From Fasciolopsis buskii (lineage: Eukaryota > Platyhelminthes > Trematoda > Plagiorchiida > Fasciolidae): a stretch of 64,000 nt of DNA. Positions 48,111 through 59,397 of the stretch are shown here, piece after piece. Location: positions 463,399 through 527,398 of the forward strand of contig LUCM01004817.1 in NCBI GenBank assembly GCA_008360955.1, given 5' to 3'. Below the pieces are notes generated by a model. It did no database searches. It saw only the letters and a list, made by a program, of their open reading frames with translations, and had not been told where the DNA came from. Numbering within the stretch: the first letter of the stretch is position 1; each line of letters begins with the position of its first letter. Made by a program: the position numbers and the translations under genes.

Positions 48111-50099
48111 AAAACGGTTGGTTTTTCCAATTTCACGCTAAGAAGGTCAGTGACTACTAAAAACTGAAACGACAGATGTAGCCTAGCACCGTGGGCAATC
48201 TCACTGATAGAATCACTCAGTTCTCTTCGTCATATTTCTGTCGATAGGTCACCTTGAAATTGCGGAGAAATACGTATTGGTTTCCTCTCTACCATTGCTG
48301 CGCCGGAACTCCCTAGGATCTTCTTCGACCATCTGACCAACTGAACGTCCCGATTAATCATTTTGAGCGAAAATGTTCTTGTCACTAGCAATTTTTCTTC
48401 AAGGGTATCCTCAGTGCGTGCTTTCTTTGCCCTATTCGTAAGGCAAAAATGAGATCCCTTTTATTTTAAGCGACACATAACTGCGGAACTGGATAAACTG
48501 TCCACTCCATGTTGATTTTCCAAACACTGATTGTTATATCAAGTGTCACATCCAAGGAGGCCATAAGGTTGTCCATCGCACCGTTTAGGGTGAAACATGA
48601 GCGCGAACGGACCAAGTTAAATGCATTCAGTAGTTGACTTATGTCCAACAACTGATCTGATACACATGGAACGTCATTCACATATAATTTATATAACAAA
48701 AAAGGTTGATCAACTACTTCATTGGATCGCTTTCCAACTGTACCACGAAAACATCGGCTAGAACCAGTTCATTTGGTGACTCCATTCTTGGTGGATCTGT
48801 TCATTGAAATCAAACTGGACATTTCGTGAACGGAAAATTGGCAATTGTCGTGGATCATTTGAAGAGATATTGACCTCACCCCCATTGGTAATCCTTCCAC
48901 ATCCGGGTATTTCAATGTGTGAGGACTCTAAATACAAATTAGTCTTTTCTTTTACTTTGTTTCTCAGTTCCCCTCTTACACAGTATTGTATTGGTAAGAA
49001 TATGAATCACTGAGAACGAACTTGTTGCTAACCTGTGTTTTTCAAATGTTCTTCGAACTACTACGTGAAGCAACTGGAGGATTATGGCAAAAAGTATCAA
49101 ATTGAAGAATTTTGGTGAAAACAACGAAGAGAATTTATTTACGAGGTGTCATAAAGAACAGGACAGCAGATGGAAGAAGTCAACTGATTTTGAAGGCGGT
49201 CGAATGTAGCTATGATATTAGTCTTACGATAAAGGAGTCATGATTTCGAATAGTGTCAACCCCGGTGACTATCGCGTTTTGCAGCCTTGGAGTGGTCGGT
49301 CAAGTTATCCAATAAACAAGGGAAGCAGGAGTACTGTTATGGTTGCAAAAAGAAGTCGACTTAGAATGACGATGAAATCATTCGCAAAGATCACCCAAAT
49401 GAAAATTCAAAGAATAATTAAAGAAAAACAGCACGAACCACGGAATAGATGTTACACAAACTCGATTTAAATGAAGTGGAAAGCTTGATCATAAGAAACT
49501 TCAAAAATGATGGAGAAGATGTCTCAGATCCTACAAGTCAGTGTATGAACAACAATCCTCATTGAAATTGTTTATGCAAACATTCAATCTTCTACTGCTA
49601 ACATGAACTTGTTACTGTCACAAATATTATTTTAGTTGGTGACGTACACGGCTTAGTCACTCGAAAAAGGGAGCTTGAAGTTATGGCGATCTTCGTTCTC
49701 CAACTCTGGGCGACCAGGAAACATATCACGTTTGATGTTCATTGTCTGATGGCCAAATTCGACTAACCAGCGGGGATCGATGGCAGTCACTTCACGCATG
49801 TAATATTTTGTAGTCACAAGTTCGTGAGAAACAACGCTGTTATAGTAGATTTGAGAGACAAGGAAAGAAGAGAGGAGAGGAATCAGACAAATACAGAGTG
49901 AATGAATGGCACGGTAAAATGAAGATAGGAATATGGTTCACAAGACTCTAAAAACAGTGATATTCGAATGCAGATTTGGCGCACAAGTCCGGAGCATTCT
50001 CCCTAACACTTTTGAAGACGTCAGAGGACTTCTAATAATATTATATGTTTACGAATAAACACGTTGTCCCGGCGTATGTTTTTAAAGGATCACAATGAA
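48111..50099. other. No recognisable gene
   Basis: Short frames (60-77 codons) only. A weak tRNA-like arrangement around 49210-49260 (ATTTCGAATAG at a B-box position) is too poor to call. Nothing else can be named. Confidence 0.45.
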
Positions 50100-52620
50100 G
50101 ATTGGCTATTAGCAGTTGACCGCCACACCAATTCCGCTGAGGTCTAGTCCTTCAGTGCCAGTTCAAGTATCATCGTCACCGTTACAGATTTTCCTTCGAG
50201 TTCACGAACTACTATCTGCTCGAATGCACAACTCCTTACGCACAGCAAGGCGAGGTGACGTCGTGATTTTGGCAGGAGACATGAATGCTAAAGTTGGTCA
50301 GCCCTCCTAGACTCCAACAACGCGTTAGCTTACACTAAGCTGTCCGTGGGATTTGGTGGGAGCTCAAAGCGCACGCTACAGAGTCGACTAGAGTGCAACA
50401 AGCTATCTGATCCGACTCGCTTACCAATCTTTCGCGGCGCAATGGCCGAAAATCTAGGATTACCGCACTTCAAAATATCAATGAGCACTGGTCGTTTATC
50501 AAGAATGTCTTGCCTTCAGCTGGCGCAGTTGTTTGTGGCCTGATCCGCCGTTTTGTGACACCCTAGGATTCAGCTGAATCCATGAGCCTACTTGAAGCAC
50601 CCCAGTACTTCTTGGCTGGCGGCGAGTATAATGATTCATGGCTCGTGATAAGACGTGAAGTCAGTGCAAGCTTGCGTAGGGATCGCGAGATTTGGAGTTT
50701 TCAACCAGCTTTGGAGATGAAACAGGCCGCCAAAATGGGAAATTCCCATAATCTGTTTCACCTCATTCCAGCTACGGGTAAGAAAGCATGATTAACCTGG
50801 TCGTTGGATTTGATGTCGTGCTAATTTGTTAAATTATCCGAAGATCATGCTTCTGAGAAACATGCTACATCTTCATAGTTCGAAACATCGTAAGTAAGGC
50901 TCGGGATAAAATGCCGTTTATATATACAGATCGGCTGACGACTACCATAACAAGAGGATTCCTGGCATTTACTTCCGCCAGCGGCCGAAATACGATGTTT
51001 TGGACCATGCATTAATGAATCGATCAAAATCCACTAATATTTGTCTTATTTCACTACGTTTTCCTTACCCGCATGAATACGATTACAAGTAACACAGGAA
51101 TCAGGCAATATTTGCATGAGTGGAGTACATACTAAGCCTGTCTAAATAAAGGGTCCAGAGTGGTATTCTCTATCCGGTAGTCATTGAAAAGAGACAGGCA
51201 TATACGTGTGTCAGCTTAGCCTAAATCAGTTAATATGCTTGATTACTTATCCCCTCAGTATCACGTGACTATTCTTCAGATACACGAATCTGGTCATAAC
51301 CGTCCTTCAAAAAGGAGTGCGTAGTGACTGCGCTAACCATAAGGGGTTAGCATTAGCCTAATCCCGATACCGTCAAAGCTGATTTCCTCTGTCGGTCTTC
51401 GCAGGTTGTACAACACGCGCGAACAGCAAACTCACGAAGAACCAGCTGGGTTTCGCGCTGGTCAGGGATGCATCGATCAAATCCACATCCTGCGGCAGGT
51501 TGTTAGAGCACCGTCTTACTCTCCAAAGGCTAACAATCACCATATCCTTAGACATTTGCGCAGCCTTTGACTCTTTTGATAGGTCTGCATCACGGTACCG
51601 TTTGTTGACAAATAGAGTACCTGAGAAGTATATGTCGAACCTCAAAGAGTTGTGCCAACATCTCCGGTGGAGTGCGGGAAGACTTCCATATATCCCCATT
51701 TCTATTCAACTTTGCAATAGATGATGTTATACAGAACGCATTATCTGGTCTTTTAGACGTTGGAGTTGAACTCCCCCCAGGGAACAGACCTTTTGACTTC
51801 GAATGTGCCGATGATATCGCTTTGCTGAGCGACGATACACAGACAATTCAACGCGCGTTAGACCGCTTGACGACTGAGCTATCCAGATACGGCGTTTTTG
51901 CCTTCAAAACGCAGGGTACTTCTGTGAAACTGGCAGCATCCTGTATATGTCCTCACCCTTTGCAGTGAGCTGTTAGGGGTAATCAGTAGCTTCCAGTACC
52001 TCAGGAGCTTGATCACACCTGGCGGAGGTGACAACACAAATTACAAAAAACAGAGCAGAATTAGCGAACACGCAACACTTGTGGCGCCACCATCACATCC
52101 CGCCTTCGCTCAAGGGAAGGGTGTACCATACAACAGTTCAGTGTTCTGCTCGATGGTTGCAAGACCTAGACTCTCCGAGTTGGAGATGTTCAGTGACTTT
52201 TTGTTTTCAGTCGCCGATTTATCCAAAGCACTGCTCTAGTCTGGCGGGAGCATCGGGTGAGAGACGACGAGGTGCGTCGACGTGTGTTGGATGCAGACAG
52301 TCGTCCTCTCACTGAGATAATCGCTGTGCATCGTCTTCGGTGGCTTGGACATGTATCGCGTGTGCCTGTTCATCGTTTACCTTTTCGTGTTCTTTTCGCA
52401 TGTGCTGGGCAAGGCTGGAAGAAGCGGCGCGGCGGTCACACTGTGACCTGCCCTAGAAGTATGAAGAAATTAGACTCGGCTTTGCCTTCGGTTGGTGCTT
52501 CCCGACTTCGTGGTTGGGGCCCAAGAGATGAGAATTATTGCTGGTTAGATACGTTGTGAGATACGTCTCAGAACTAAAATCGGTGGCGTGAATACTGTAT
52601 GGGATGTCTGCATAACTAGC
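50100..52620 (+). mobile_element. RTE-clade non-LTR retrotransposon remnant, near element-length but broken
   Basis: Pieces in order along the plus strand are as follows. Endonuclease piece: ARRGDVVILAGDMNAKVG (50240-50300), the GDMN block of apurinic-type endonucleases. Linker: SLRRDREIW and KMGNSHNLFHLIPATGKK (50667-50785). RT fingers: VITVLQKGVRSDCANHKGLA (about 51295-51355) and LGFRAGQGCIDQIHILRQVV (51445-51505). Motif A: ISLDICAAFDSFDR, with catalytic Asp kept. Motif B region: ISPFLFNFAID. Motif C: ECADDIALLSDD (51795-51835), where the usual Tyr of YADD is Cys. C-terminal part: HRLRWLGHVSRVPVHRLPF, RRGGHTVTCPRSMKKL and GWGPRDENYCWLDTL (52257-52559). Several frameshifts and stops make it inactive. 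About 500 bases at 50790-51290 replace an expected linker of roughly half that length, so an insertion is likely. Confidence 0.9.
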
Positions 52621-53178
52621 CCCTTTTAAAGAAATCAGAAAACAACCAAAAAATCACAAAATGTGTACAGTGAAAACACAAGAAAAACAATCGGTTTGTC
52701 GTTGTTTATTACTGTTATTATTTTTCCCCATCTTTTATCCACTTTCTGTATAATTACATGTATATGTGATTGCGTTGGCACTATGCTTGTCTTCATGCCA
52801 GTGTATAATGGCAGAAAATTTGCACCGTGACAGATAAAAAATGGCAACGAGTCAGAGACTTGGAACCACGAAAACCCCTTATAGGCACAGTAACAATCCA
52901 TCAGACAATCAATTGCTATCCACCGCCGATTTCACCAATATCCAGGGCAGAAGTCTTTCGACTAATGCTGGCCACTCGGGATGCTGGCAATACGAAATAA
53001 GAAGGACTGACAGAGATGACGAGCCTACGATATACAAGAAAAGGAAACCGGAGAAAGGCATTATCAGGCAGTATGGTTGAAATAAAGTGACAAAAACGGT
53101 GCAGACACTTTTCACAATCCGTTACCACATGTTCTTGTTACACCAAGTGATTTACAGTAAAAGAGGTAAATTCCATAA
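52621..53178. other. No recognisable gene, spacer between two retroelements
   Basis: Overlapping short frames on both strands (52635-53128) show no domain. The spacer separates the 3' end of the plus-strand RTE remnant from the 3' end of the minus-strand element. Poly-A-like AACCAAAAAATCACAAAA at about 52645 could be an RTE tail but is not diagnostic. Confidence 0.45.
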
Positions 53179-54480
53179 TTAAAAGATATACTGTAAGGAG
53201 GGATGTGTGTGGAGAATATTTACCGTGGCGACTGTGATTTCTAAAACAGGAAGAGGAAGCATGCTCCGGAACTTTCCATTTCGGGAAGTAAAGAAAGACT
53301 GAAACAAAGGAGTTCGGCATCTAGGGATAACAATGTGATAATGATCACTGATAACCTGAATACGAGAACAAAAGAAATTCATGGGAAGAGGAGTCGCCAA
53401 AGAGGGTTTTGAAGAACAGAAACCAAAAGCATAGCGAGAAAGAAGAGAAAGCGAAGCAACTGCTGAGAGATGAACAAGTGAATGCAGATTGAAGGTCAGG
53501 AGGAGAATCATTGATTAACCAAACGGTTTTTCGTTGAACTCGATCCAGACCAAGAAAACGGCGATAGACGAAGCTCCGCCCTCACGCGCTGTAAGTATTC
53601 ATTTGCCGAGCGGACTTGAGCTTTGTGTAAAAGCATAGGGTGGTCGGTGCAAAAAAACATCTGTCACGTAACAGAAGGCCAACCTTGCCGGCACTGCCAG
53701 AGGCAAGCGTTAACACAAGGAGAGACCAAAACAGAGAAGGATTTAGGGACAGCCTTAGCAGTGAAAACGCTTCAGGTCAAGTCAGTATCCGAGACGATAG
53801 AATAATGGGATGCTTAAAGAAAGTCTTGAAGCAGACGTGGCTAGTAGAGGCCTAATCAGATATTCATTCTAGGTCAGAACAAAACGACCGTGATAAGTAT
53901 TGATAATGATCTAGTTAGTAACACAGTGGGAAAGAGAGCAATGGAGAATGATATCATCGGCTAAAAGATGAAGAGGGCTAGAAGTGGGTGCAAGAAGATC
54001 ATCAATAGTTAGAAGAAAAAGAATGGATAGAATTATGGAAACTTGGGGAATACCAGCGTAACAGAACGCCCCATCGACCCAGGTGGAGGTAATCTGCTTG
54101 ATGAAGAAATAGGACATTCACAGCAGGAGAGCCAGATGGAACCAAAAACGAAAACAATTTCGACAACAGATCTTCGTGCCAAACTCGATCGAAGGCTTTA
54201 AAGATGTACAGCAAGACCAACCGAGCTTCTTTCTATGGTCATCGAATGCAGCCAGCAAAGAATGTGCTATGGCAGCTAGTAGGTCACCTGTATAAAGTAG
54301 CGAGGGAATTTCATATTGGTGGTCACTCAGCAAACCTTCACACTTGAGAACGGACACAAGTGGTCGGAGGCAACGGTTTCGAAACTACTGGAAGTACGGA
54401 AATAGGAGTGGTGGGGCAATAGAGGCTGAGGTTAAAAGGGTCTATATGCTTGGACATCGGAAAAATACTTGCATCCTATC
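53179..54480 (-). mobile_element. Non-LTR retrotransposon reverse transcriptase remnant (CR1/Jockey-like type)
   Basis: Minus-strand pieces in order are as follows. Fingers: PMSKHIDPFNLSLYCPTTP and SVLPVVSK (54480-54370), then CEGLLSDHQYEIPSLLYTGD and LLAAIAHSLLAAFDDHRK (54345-54235). Motif A: LLYIFKAFDRVWHEDLL (about 54218-54165), where the usual LDISKAFD has Tyr in place of the catalytic Asp. Motif B: GIPQVSIILSILFLL. Motif C: LLADDIILH, with both Asp kept. Thumb and C-terminus: RRFLGLDRVQRKTVWLIND (about 53560-53510), ASLSLLSRYAFGFCSSKP and IPRCRTPLFQSFF (53460-53290). The style differs from the RTE copies in this window and belongs to another clade. I cannot settle the clade by eye. Frameshifts between pieces make it inactive. 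Confidence 0.85.
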
Positions 54481-55664
54481 ATAAAAAGGAGAAAGTAACT
54501 TGGTTGAGAGAGAAAAGAAATAGATGACGCAACGTAGAAGATGACTTTTGAGTTCACATTTCTAGAATGACGAAAGGGACTGTAGGAACTATTTAGCCGG
54601 AGGCGCGAACGCATGCTACTTTGGTCTTTTTAGGACTTACTAATAGTCTGGTACATTCTTATTACCATCTGCGCAATGAAATTCGGAAATGATATGACGC
54701 AATTCTGAGTCACCAGCATACACACACATCTCTACACAATATGAAATCGGATCCTGATAGCTTGTTGAGGGTTAGAACACAGTAGCCAAACATATTTCAA
54801 ATATCCATACGGCAAACGAATACGTTACGTTTGAGTTTCCCGTCTGCCTAAGTCAAGCATGAGTCCGGTGAGTAATCAACATTCGCCATATTTTAAGTCA
54901 TGAACACAAGTAATAATGAGACGAGTAGATAAATCAGAAGTTGTAAAACAAGCAAACCATCTGACAACAATGTGATGGGCTCCGTGAAACCCAGAGCCTA
55001 TCGTTTAACAACACCGATCAATGACCTGAATGGAACGACAACTGGACAACAATGTGGCCGTGACAAACAAGATGGAATAAGGACTTCTGAACGAACTTTT
55101 GGTTGGTAGAATACATTTTGTACACACAGCATGGGAACAATCGTGAACACTTCCTCGGAGCACTGGTAATGTATGGACATAATCAACATTTTGGACATCA
55201 TAGGTTCCCAATGGGAAACAGGTCATCTGAAAAACGGGGGTGAAGTAAATGCCCAACGAGGGTGCAATGAGAATAAACAGAGAAAAGAGGCGTTCAGGAT
55301 AGGGAAAATATAGAACACGTGCACAAAGTCACCTAGGCGGGAAAGGATCGATATCATTTCCATAGTATTTTATCGATCTCAGACGAATGGATATCTCTCT
55401 CCCAATTCCTGATCCAACCTGATCACAATTCAACTAAAAATAAACAAAAATGAAATTTATTCTTCTTTCATATACGAGGCCAATGAAAAGAACTAAAGTA
55501 GCCAAAGTTTGGTGGAATATTACAACAAACTAGGGTGCAACAACGAGGAGCAAGAGTGCACAGTCGCTTTGTCTGCCGGGAGCTTCCAGGGAATCGTTTT
55601 TTCGTCGACACTTCTTCGATAGTCTTCACTACACTGTATTTACATTGAGTCCTAATCTTGGATA
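54481..55664. other. No recognisable gene
   Basis: Minus-strand frames of up to 83 codons (54998-55256) without domains. The left edge may hold further decayed sequence of the adjacent element. Nothing else seen. Confidence 0.45.
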
Positions 55665-55700
55665 CAGATATATATATATATAGTATATATATATAGTAGG
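55665..55700. repeat. TA microsatellite at the 3' side of HH-like copy E
   Basis: Two short TA runs separated by TAG. On the minus strand they directly follow the conserved CCAGATACTACCTACTATA end of copy E, the same arrangement as behind copy C. Another TA run (55806-55822) lies at the other side. Confidence 0.85.
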
Positions 55701-55803
55701 TAGTATCTGGATGGTTGAAAAAAATTTGCCCGAGAGAACACGACCGGTTTCGCGGTTATTGTCGCTCGTCAAGTATGCGTACCCGGTACTCTCTTGCCCA
55801 AAC
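55692..55803 (-). repeat. HH-like repeat family, copy E
   Basis: On the minus strand: GGGCAAGAGAGTACCGGGTA, CGCATACTTGACGAGCGACA, ATAACCGCGAAACCGGTCGT, GTTCTCTCGGGCAAATTTTT, then TTCAACCATCCAGATACTAC. The first core reads TTGACGA (55772-55766), one base from CTGANGA. GCG and CGC are complementary around the CAATAA loop region, and GAAAC is intact. The 3' TTCAACCA can pair with the TGGTTGGA seen at the 5' end of copies A and B. Confidence 0.9.
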
Positions 55804-57514
55804 ATCAATATATATATATATATGCACGGACATGGTAAGGAAACGGAAGTTGTAGCCAATGGTCTATTGAGTTTGGCTCAAGATGACTGCATAGTCAAAC
55901 AGAACCTGTTAGCGCTTAGTATCAGAACAATGGAGAAACATGCACGCTGTATGGTACCTGGATTGTCTCCAGGTTGAAAACAGAGGAAGGGTCATTAAGC
56001 CACCGGCTAATCTTGAGCAAGATCGGTTAATACATACTTACAAATCAATCTGAAACAAAGAACAACAGTCTGCAGGCTATTAAATCGCCATCCTCGTCAT
56101 CGTTAAAAGGGTGAAACGAGCCCTACTGACTTCTCATTAGGTTATATCCCGTTGAATGTTGACCTAGGGCGCCGGGAAAGGGAAAGAACGCCCGACTAGC
56201 CAACAAACGAAATACAAAATTTAATTACATAACCGCCTATGCTTTCAATCGTTCTAACGACGCAATCGTCACTATTCATTGTTCACCACCATATCTCTCA
56301 GGGTCTCTAACCAAAGAGTTGAGAGATCTTTTAGGCTCCGACCATGGTGGAGAGGAGAAACGGAAAAAGGGGCACGATGTAGTAGACACGTGTTTGCCAT
56401 ACAACTTGGCTCAACCAACGGAGTCTACTAATCCGGATACAGTATAATAGAGTAATTTCAATACTCAATTGGACAACCATTCCATCAAGCCCTAGCGATT
56501 CTGTACAGATGTGCATGACCGAAAACCTCCGAATGACGAACATTTTCAGCAACCAAACTGCATGTTTCTCAACCATACTAACTTTTAAATTCAGCGAACT
56601 ATCAGGTCGTTGACATGAATGCTCCAGTTCAAAGTACGTCGTTGGAGCCTTGAACAGGCGCGTTCATCCTAATCCGCGAAATTCACTAGTTAGGAATTCA
56701 TGTCAATGTGTCACGTCTCGGAATAAGCACATCTACCCGCATCTACTCTCCAAGACCTAACTTTGCCCCCAGGGAGCAATTATACCGAGGGCATTTTCCG
56801 ATCGACATGGGAACAGTTGCCGAGGCACATGGTTCACAACATCAAACACGGGTAACCAACCGAATAAAATCAAAAACCCGTTTTTTGGTGTATCGGAACT
56901 GAGTTCGGTTTCCAGGGTATTGGCAAATCGAGAAACCATGCGAAATTTCACTCGTAAGTTTTTTTGAATTAATAAAACAGATTGGTTTAGACTGGAACCC
57001 CAGTCTTATTTATTTGTAAAACCTGTTTTGAAAGAGACTAGCTGTAGCAACCAAAACACCGAGAACTTGTCAATCCTTTCGTTCACGATGTGTGAATGGG
57101 CATTGTTGTTTTGCAATCCAATCTATTCCTAGGCTTCGTTAAAACTGGACAATAGTTAAACTCGCTGGACAGTATCGAATACATTGGTAGAGAAAAAGCA
57201 CACTGCTACTAATGTTGGAATAATTAGGAATTTTTACTAGCTGTTACAAACGATCTTCCAGTACTAGGTATAACCTGAAAATCGACATCAATTTCCAGTG
57301 CGACTGATTTGCGGACAAGGGTCCAAATCTAAACACGCATACAAACACACATATCGGCAAATCTACCCACATTGAGGAGCTCTATCCTCTTTAAGGCGTA
57401 TTCAGGGGCACGCACACAAGCGTTGACCTCTTTACTGACAAAAAACGGAAAATCTATAATGCAACCATGATGACAATCACGGACCCACCCAAGGATTGGC
57501 GCTAGTATATGCAG

Positions 57515-57516
<2 letters not shown>
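55804..57516. other. No recognisable gene
   Basis: After a short TA run (55806-55822) there are only frames under 90 codons. Opposed frames at 56708-56951 share the same DNA. Nothing to name. Confidence 0.5.

Positions 57517-57572
<56 letters not shown>
57517..57572. repeat. Pure (TA)28 microsatellite
   Basis: Fifty-six bases of uninterrupted TA. It is able to extrude a cruciform and is likely length-polymorphic. No element head was recognised directly upstream. Confidence 0.97.
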
Positions 57573-57577
<5 letters not shown>

Positions 57578-59313
57578 CCAGCTGCAAAAATTGAAAATGG
57601 GGACTTGAAAGATACCTATGCAGTGTGGGCAACTGGAAACTAGTCATTCGCAATAACAAAAAGAACAAATAATACGAGCGAACAAAGATTTAAGGATACA
57701 GAAGGATAGAAATGAAGAATGAGTAGCGGTATACATTTTTCACATGCTCTTTTGTATCCAAATCAAACAAATCAGGAGGCCAACAAACCCATGATCACTG
57801 ATTACTGAACAGGTTAACAGTTATTTGATTCGTTGCTGAACTGATCGACCATTAAATCGGCAAACTGACAGTCATTGGACTGTTTTAAAAGGTTATGCAT
57901 TTTGTCCCGAATGGGGACACCAAAAATCGAGAACTAGGCACTGGTGAGGCGAACGGCGCACATGCCCAAAAATCAATGAAATCCTGGAGTGTTCGTACTG
58001 AACTACCGAAGGATCTGACAACTTTGACTCGGAGTGGTGAGCTACTAATCTAGTTATCAATCTGACTGAGCATCTTGGCAAGCCATACCTTGTCAGCAAG
58101 TGATTGTGTTATTAGCAACGGTAGAAGTAATAGTTTTGTAAATCATTTTCAAAATCCTGTCCAGATCGATTGCAGAATAGTAAACACAACCGTTTATCGT
58201 ACCTTATTCATTGTTGCTACTTTACTACCTTGAAATATGAAATACGTTCGCGAATATTGTGTGTTGCTTAGAGGGGGTTACCGAAACACTGATATGAAGC
58301 GAATGATCCGGTTAGGGACAAATTGTTGGATAGTGTATTGCCACATGATGAACCAGTTTGACGACTAACCGTTCCATATATTATTTAGGTGACTGGTAGA
58401 TCAGCTGATTAATTCTCATGAGCACGGTTCAATTCTTGTCACATTTTTCAGTTTCGTATTTCATACTTTTGCATGAATACCATCAAGAATTAGGCCGACT
58501 CGTTTGGACCTGAAGATCCACCATATACTATTAGGCATAGCTTGAACTCGTGATCGTGAGAGGTGAAATGGCGATGAACCATATCAGATTTTAATTAGTC
58601 AACGGCAGTAATGAGTCAGGGACCATAAGGGACTGCAGTCTGATACCAATGTTACCAACGCGTATTCAACGACCTAAGACGTTTGACCATCATCTGTCAA
58701 AAATATGCTCGCAATTCATTTCACTATTCTAAAAACCAAGCCTGGAAATTTACATGAAAATCAGGAAAGAATGAATAGGTACGGGAGGGATGGAATAGAT
58801 ATTAATCTAACTAACTGCACAGCTGAGCCAATTTGTCGTGTCTCAATCATCCCGTACAGGAGGGCAAGACCACAACCGATGAAGACGGTAACCGACCCCG
58901 CAGCACGAACTAATCAGAAGTAGTCATCCGAAGAAACAACAACGACTATGTCGAAAGCACAGCCCAACAGACAAAGGTTGTGGTGGCAACGAACAGGCGC
59001 AACAGAACCAGAACTCAGATAGACGACACGACTCCCGCAGCTGAGAGCGGCGGTTCAAGCCGTCACTCAAGACAATCGGAACAATGCGGCCATAAGGAGA
59101 CCCAAAAGAACGAAAGCAAGAGTGCTCGGGAGTGCTCACCCAACCGAAACATGGATCTCGCCTGAACGTGGTTTGGAAAAGGGCAATATACACGATCGTG
59201 CAAAATCTAGGAGCTGTGATTTGCTTCTCCACGCAATAAAAGCTCGAACTACCCGCTTGCCTTCTTGCTACAATAAAACGAGATAACAAAGGAGTAGACA
59301 AACCGAATTTATT
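57573..59313. other. No recognisable gene; 154-codon minus-strand frame
   Basis: The minus-strand frame 58924-59388 (154 codons) is rich in Ser, Arg and Cys and has no recognisable domain. It overlaps a 61-codon plus-strand frame and enters the SINE-2 head at 59314. A weak tRNA-like arrangement at about 58393-58440 (CGGTTCAATTC at a B-box position) is too poor to call. Confidence 0.4.
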
Positions 59314-59397
59314 TTTCGAGCGGTTAACATTGCAGGATTTCAATCTGAAAGATGAGGATTCGAATTCCCCATCAATTGACGGCGACAACCTTCCTTT
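59314..59397 (+). repeat. SINE-2 copy, head only
   Basis: CGAGCGGTTAACATTGCAGG at the A-box, CTGAAAGATGAGGATTCGAA into the B-box, then CATCAATTGACGGCGACAAC and CTTCCTTT, matching the first part of SINE-2. The rest of the body is absent. The 104-codon frame 59330-59644 starts inside this head and is not supported as a gene. Confidence 0.7.

Noticed and set aside
57893..58099. Minus-strand frame considered as a possible integrase fragment
   Set aside because: Similarity was limited to a few residues without the integrase catalytic pattern.
58924..59388. 154-codon minus-strand frame, Cys/Ser/Arg-rich
   Set aside because: Composition resembles read-through of non-coding DNA, the cysteines show no spaced motif, and the frame enters a SINE-2 head.
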